NCBI RefSeq assembly: GCF_014534745.1
Contig: NZ_JACVVP010000014.1
Location: 107,474 to 171,473 of the forward strand
Origin: Flammeovirga sp. EKP202
GTDB taxonomy: Bacteria; Bacteroidota; Bacteroidia; Cytophagales; Flammeovirgaceae
DNA: 64,000 bases
Direction of reading: 5' to 3'
Every line of letters starts with the position of its first letter. Position 1 is the first letter of the stretch. Of this stretch, positions 60,952 through 64,000 are shown piece by piece. The translations under genes and the position numbers were made by a program. The notes beneath the pieces are model-generated. The model was not told the DNA's origin, did not search any database, and worked only from the letters and a program-made list of their open reading frames with translations.

Positions 60952-61800
60952 ATGAGTTTTTTAAGTTATGATCATTTTCGGTTAAATGGAAAACCTGTCT
61001 TTGAAAAAGCAAGTTTTAAACCTCCATTAAAAAGGGATGCAACAATGAACAATGAAGCTTGCTTTATACATGTACTTCATGGAAAAGCAATGCTTTATGC
61101 AACCAATGAACAGTACACTTTCACTTCTTCAGATAGCTTTTTGATGAAATGCGGTAACTATGTTAATCATTGGGTTGAGCAACAAGAAGAACAATCTTAT
61201 GAGGCCATTCTGATTCATTTTTACCCAGATACTTTAAAATATGTCTATGATGAGGGGTTGCCTGAAGTGTTGAAGTATCCTAGAAAAGTGAGTTACAATG
61301 TGGAGAAAATTCCATTAGACGAAATGATCACAACTTATATCGATAGCCTTTTATTTTATTTCAATAATCCATCAATGGTCAATGAGGAATTAATAAAATT
61401 GAAAGTCAAAGAGTTGGTTTTATTGCTTTCCAATGCCAAAGAAGGAAATAATATCAAAGCATTATTGAGTTCATTATTTCAACCAGAAGAAACGCAATTC
61501 AAGAAAATTATCCATAGCCATTTATATGAAGATTTATCAATAGATGACATTGCAATTCTGACTGGTTTGAGCTTGTCTACTTTTAAAAGGAAGTTTAGAC
61601 AGACTTTTGATGAAAGTCCTAAGCAGTACATCAACAAAAAGAGGATTCAAAAAGCATCGGAGCTATTAATTCAAACCAACAATAGAATCTCTGAAATTTG
61701 TTATGATTGTGGGTTTAATGATGTGGGATATTTCTCTAAAGTATTCCATCAACATTATGGTTTTTCCCCGTCAAGTTTCAGAAAAAAAGAAATGATTTAA
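60952..61800 (+). CDS. AraC-family transcriptional regulator (paralogue B)
   Basis: The 282-aa protein has the same layout and length as paralogue A at 59414: cupin-like N-terminus (SFLSYDHFRLNGKPVFEKASF; FLMKCGNYVNHW) and an AraC C-terminus (IDDIAILTGLSLSTFKRKFRQTF; ISEICYDCGFNDVGYFSKVFHQHYGFSP). It starts 9 bp after the SRPBCC gene, so both are translated from one transcript, while paralogue A may be on the same or its own. A recent duplication followed by divergence of the sensory half is likely. A clear bidirectional terminator follows. Confidence 0.92.
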   Translation: MSFLSYDHFRLNGKPVFEKASFKPPLKRDATMNNEACFIHVLHGKAMLYATNEQYTFTSSDSFLMKCGNYVNHWVEQQEEQSYEAILIHFYPDTLKYVYDEGLPEVLKYPRKVSYNVEKIPLDEMITTYIDSLLFYFNNPSMVNEELIKLKVKELVLLLSNAKEGNNIKALLSSLFQPEETQFKKIIHSHLYEDLSIDDIAILTGLSLSTFKRKFRQTFDESPKQYINKKRIQKASELLIQTNNRISEICYDCGFNDVGYFSKVFHQHYGFSPSSFRKKEMI

Positions 61801-61885
61801 AGCGAGCGAAATACAGTTTGTAATTAGTTAATAGGAGAGAACACAATAGTATTATTAGAGAATACAGAATATTTATTGAGAAAGT

Positions 61886-61918
61886 AAAAAACTTCTACTT
61901 TTTGAGTAGAAGTTTTTT
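61886..61918. terminator. Bidirectional terminator
   Basis: 14-bp perfect stem AAAAAACTTCTACT (61886-61899) / AGTAGAAGTTTTTT (61905-61918) with a 5-nt loop; A and T runs serve both strands. It separates paralogue B of the AraC pair from the convergent antiporter gene. Confidence 0.92.
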
Positions 61919-61928
61919 GTTTATTTCG

Positions 61929-62906
61929 TTAGAAAATGGTGTATATGTAATAGCAATATGTAATGAGTAGCAACATACCTTCATATCGGTTTAAATCCCT
62001 TCCTAATATCATTAAAGGAATAGTAAGAAGTGTAATTCCCAGCATCCAAACCATATCATAACCATGCATAATTTTACTGACATTAATAGGGATGACCATA
62101 CTCGTAATACCTAAAATAGATAGCACATTAAAGATATTTGATCCCATCAGGTTCCCTAATGCGAGGTCTGTTTCTTTCTTAAAAGCTGCAACAGATGAGG
62201 TTACTAATTCAGGTAAACTAGTTCCAATGGCTAAAACCAAAATCCCTACAATTCTTTCATTTAACCCTAATTGCTCCAGACAAATAGATTTGGCACCATC
62301 AATAAACCACTCTGCACCAAACTTTAAAGCAACTATACCAGTGACTAAAAACGCAATATCTTTCACCCAAAGTGAAGTTGAGCTTTTTCCTTTTTCACTT
62401 TCATCTAATTGAAATTCTTCATTCGTCGTTTTTTGAAGCTCAATGTCTGATTTTGTTCTTCTAAAGAGGACAAACAGATAGATGACTAATAATCCAAAAA
62501 ATACAGCACCTTCTCTAGACGAAATCACATTGTCAAAAGTAAGTAAGAATAACAGGAGTGAAGCCCCCATTGCTACGGGCCAATCAAATTTTAGTGTTGT
62601 GTCACTAACTTTAATAGGATAAATGATTGCCGTAATTCCTAACACCATTCCGAGGTTGCAGATATTTGAACCAACCACATTTCCTATAGCCAAGTCAGCA
62701 TTTCCTGATAAGGCAGAATGTAAACTAATAAAAAGTTCTGGGGCAGAAGTGCCAAAGGCAACAATGGTAAGTCCTACAATGATGGCAGGTATTTTTAAAC
62801 GTAATGCAATGTTTGTTGCACCATTTACAAGAAATTCCCCTCCACCAATCAAGACAATAAGACCACCAATAAGTTCTAGGATATTAATTATTAGTTTATT
62901 TTCCAT
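61929..62906 (-). CDS. Calcium/sodium antiporter (CaCA family, YrbG-like)
   Basis: The 325-aa protein has about ten transmembrane helices in two homologous halves. Each half has the alpha-repeat signature of the Ca2+/cation antiporter superfamily: VAFGTSAPELFIS with VGSNICNLG in the first, and AIGTSLPELVTS with MGSNIFNVL in the second. The central cytoplasmic loop (about 150-175) is short and charged. It exchanges Ca2+ for Na+ (or K+) across the inner membrane. Monocistronic, converging on the AraC/SRPBCC unit through a bidirectional terminator. Confidence 0.94.
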   Translation of the reverse strand: MENKLIINILELIGGLIVLIGGGEFLVNGATNIALRLKIPAIIVGLTIVAFGTSAPELFISLHSALSGNADLAIGNVVGSNICNLGMVLGITAIIYPIKVSDTTLKFDWPVAMGASLLLFLLTFDNVISSREGAVFFGLLVIYLFVLFRRTKSDIELQKTTNEEFQLDESEKGKSSTSLWVKDIAFLVTGIVALKFGAEWFIDGAKSICLEQLGLNERIVGILVLAIGTSLPELVTSSVAAFKKETDLALGNLMGSNIFNVLSILGITSMVIPINVSKIMHGYDMVWMLGITLLTIPLMILGRDLNRYEGMLLLITYCYYIYTIF

Positions 62907-63226
62907 AATAATAACTGCGTGTATAGCACTTCAGACTATTAAAAATTTTTTAAGTTGAGACGTCGACTCAAAAGATAGACTATTAAAAAATAAGATAGGT
63001 GCAATCAAAATGAATGTACGATAGTCGTTATAAATTTTGACCCTTGCACTTACCAAGTAATATACAACAACATTTCATAATGTAGTGCTGCGTTCCTTTA
63101 TTTAAAATGTATTTTCAATCGCAATTATTGTCTTTACTATCATAAATTTGAGGGAGTGAACAGCTTTTTATCTTTTGTAGGTGATTACAATTTAGTATTT
63201 TCGTGTTGCATTAATCATAGAAAAGT
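62907..63226. other. Divergent intergenic region, no gene seen
   Basis: 320 bp between divergent genes. The sequence AGACTATTAAAAA occurs twice (about 62934 and 62978). No hairpin terminator. A TATTTTCG near 63200 is a weak -7 candidate for the gene at 63227. Confidence 0.35.
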
Positions 63227-63613
63227 ATGGCCAGTAAAAATAAAGGAAGTTTAAAAAATCAATCTTCGTCTATTCGTGTCAATAAAGAATTGCATGATGA
63301 ATACAAAAAGACAATGCGAGGATATGAACAGTCTATACCAGATAATTATGACCTGTTGATGATCAGTACAATTCTGCAAGAAATTCCAGAGTTTGAAGGA
63401 GGTTTTGAAGAGACAAAATTGATGAAATTTAGTCGTATTGTATTAAACCTTGCTCAAGAAAATGAGCATTACGATTATGTCTCGGCACTTGAATTGATGA
63501 AAAGTCAGAGAGGTAAAGATATCTTTGATATGTGTACTACAATGGCTAAACTAAGTGGAAAGTCATTTAATGAAGTGATTCCAGTGATTGTTTCCCAAAT
63601 CGAGAAAAAATAA
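63227..63613 (+). CDS. Small cytoplasmic protein of unknown function
   Basis: The 128-aa protein has a basic N-terminus (MASKNKGSLKNQSSSIRVNKELHDEYKK) followed by about four predicted helices. No signal peptide, membrane segment, Cys pair or known motif is visible. It has a normal ATG and codon use like its neighbours, and is followed after 80 bp by a hairpin with a T run, so it is likely a real monocistronic gene. Function unknown. Confidence 0.65.
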   Translation: MASKNKGSLKNQSSSIRVNKELHDEYKKTMRGYEQSIPDNYDLLMISTILQEIPEFEGGFEETKLMKFSRIVLNLAQENEHYDYVSALELMKSQRGKDIFDMCTTMAKLSGKSFNEVIPVIVSQIEKK

Positions 63614-63697
63614 ATTAACCTTTTTAATTACATGAGGAGCACATTAACTCATTAATTTTTACGACCCCAACCATCATGATAATACCATTATTTGTAG

Positions 63698-63723
63698 AAG
63701 CCTTTTCTGAAGGCTTTTTTTTA
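63698..63723 (+). terminator. Terminator after the small gene
   Basis: 7-bp stem AAGCCTT (63698-63704) / AAGGCTT (63710-63716) with a 5-nt loop, followed by more T. Confidence 0.8.
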
Positions 63724-64000
63724 TGTCTAAAATTCACGACTACTAAAGTAAGTTAAAATAATATTTTGATGTAACTTTTTGAATTTCAATAGCGTTACAA
63801 AAGCTTGTAGAATGAAACACAAAATGCTTCTTTAAGTAACTACATGATGTTTAGGATGAAATTCTTCATAGAATTCAAACATTATTAATCAATTCAAATA
63901 GAACAATGAAAAAAGTATTACTAAGAAGCTATTTAAAAATAGATCTTAATATTTCGTATTGCATTTAGAAATAAAAGTCTGAAAGGAGATATTTAATTAC
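63724..64000. other. Window-end intergenic sequence
   Basis: AT-rich, with only a 20-codon frame (63906-63968) that is unlikely to be a gene. An AAAGGAG stretch near 63981 could be a ribosome-binding site of a gene that starts beyond the window. Confidence 0.3.

Noticed and set aside
63906..63968. 20-codon frame starting ATGAAAAAAGTA near the right end
   Set aside because: Terminates quickly and has no family resemblance; the true next gene probably begins beyond the window.

Overview
The window reads as a chromosomal segment of a marine, gliding-type member of the Bacteroidota, most likely Cytophagales (a Flammeovirga-like genome is my best guess, from gene content only). The support is the low G+C, many lipoproteins, a SusC/SusD pair, type IX secretion (T9SS) C-terminal sorting tails, sulfatases, a SusR-like regulator and many -7 boxes of the form TAnnTTTG. 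No tRNA, rRNA, CRISPR array, insertion sequence or phage gene was seen.

Left part (1-15.7 kb). A partial AraC regulator is followed by an Fe-S pair (Mrp-type ATPase, NifU-like scaffold), a CBM9-like/DUF5916 outer-membrane protein, and a small secreted Rhs-core toxin-like gene between two lipoprotein genes. The toxin-like gene appears frameshifted in an A9 tract. Then come an Xaa-Pro aminopeptidase, a subtilisin-like protease, a DEAD-box RNA helicase with an Arg/Gly tail, a GtrA-like membrane protein and a DUF6624-like lipoprotein.

Centre (about 16-43.9 kb). This is a polysaccharide utilisation locus (PUL). It holds SusC/SusD and a third surface lipoprotein; one Ser-type and one Cys-type sulfatase; a SusR-like sensor-regulator with no kinase; an exported aldose 1-epimerase; a CBM/MBG/T9SS surface protein; a clan GH-D (GH36-like) enzyme; a GH31 enzyme; and two paralogous TIM-barrel-like proteins that I cannot place in a named glycoside hydrolase family. 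The enzyme set suggests a sulfated, alpha-galactose-rich (red-algal type) glycan. Short sequence elements recur in front of its divergent transcription units and may be the regulon's operators.

Right part (43.9-64 kb). It carries a carboxypeptidase-regulatory-domain protein, an M1 aminopeptidase, an FtsB/DivIC-like protein, a porin and a tandem pair of C45-type Ntn hydrolases. The porin and both hydrolases share a promoter/operator architecture with exactly conserved spacing; a fourth copy has no gene behind it. An AraC regulator is divergent from this cluster. The remainder is mostly housekeeping: an M16 peptidase, MltG, endonuclease V, an MlaF/MlaE-like ABC pair, two paralogous AraC regulators flanking a secreted SRPBCC protein, and a Ca2+/Na+ antiporter. 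Many transcription units end in clear hairpin terminators, several of them bidirectional between convergent genes.
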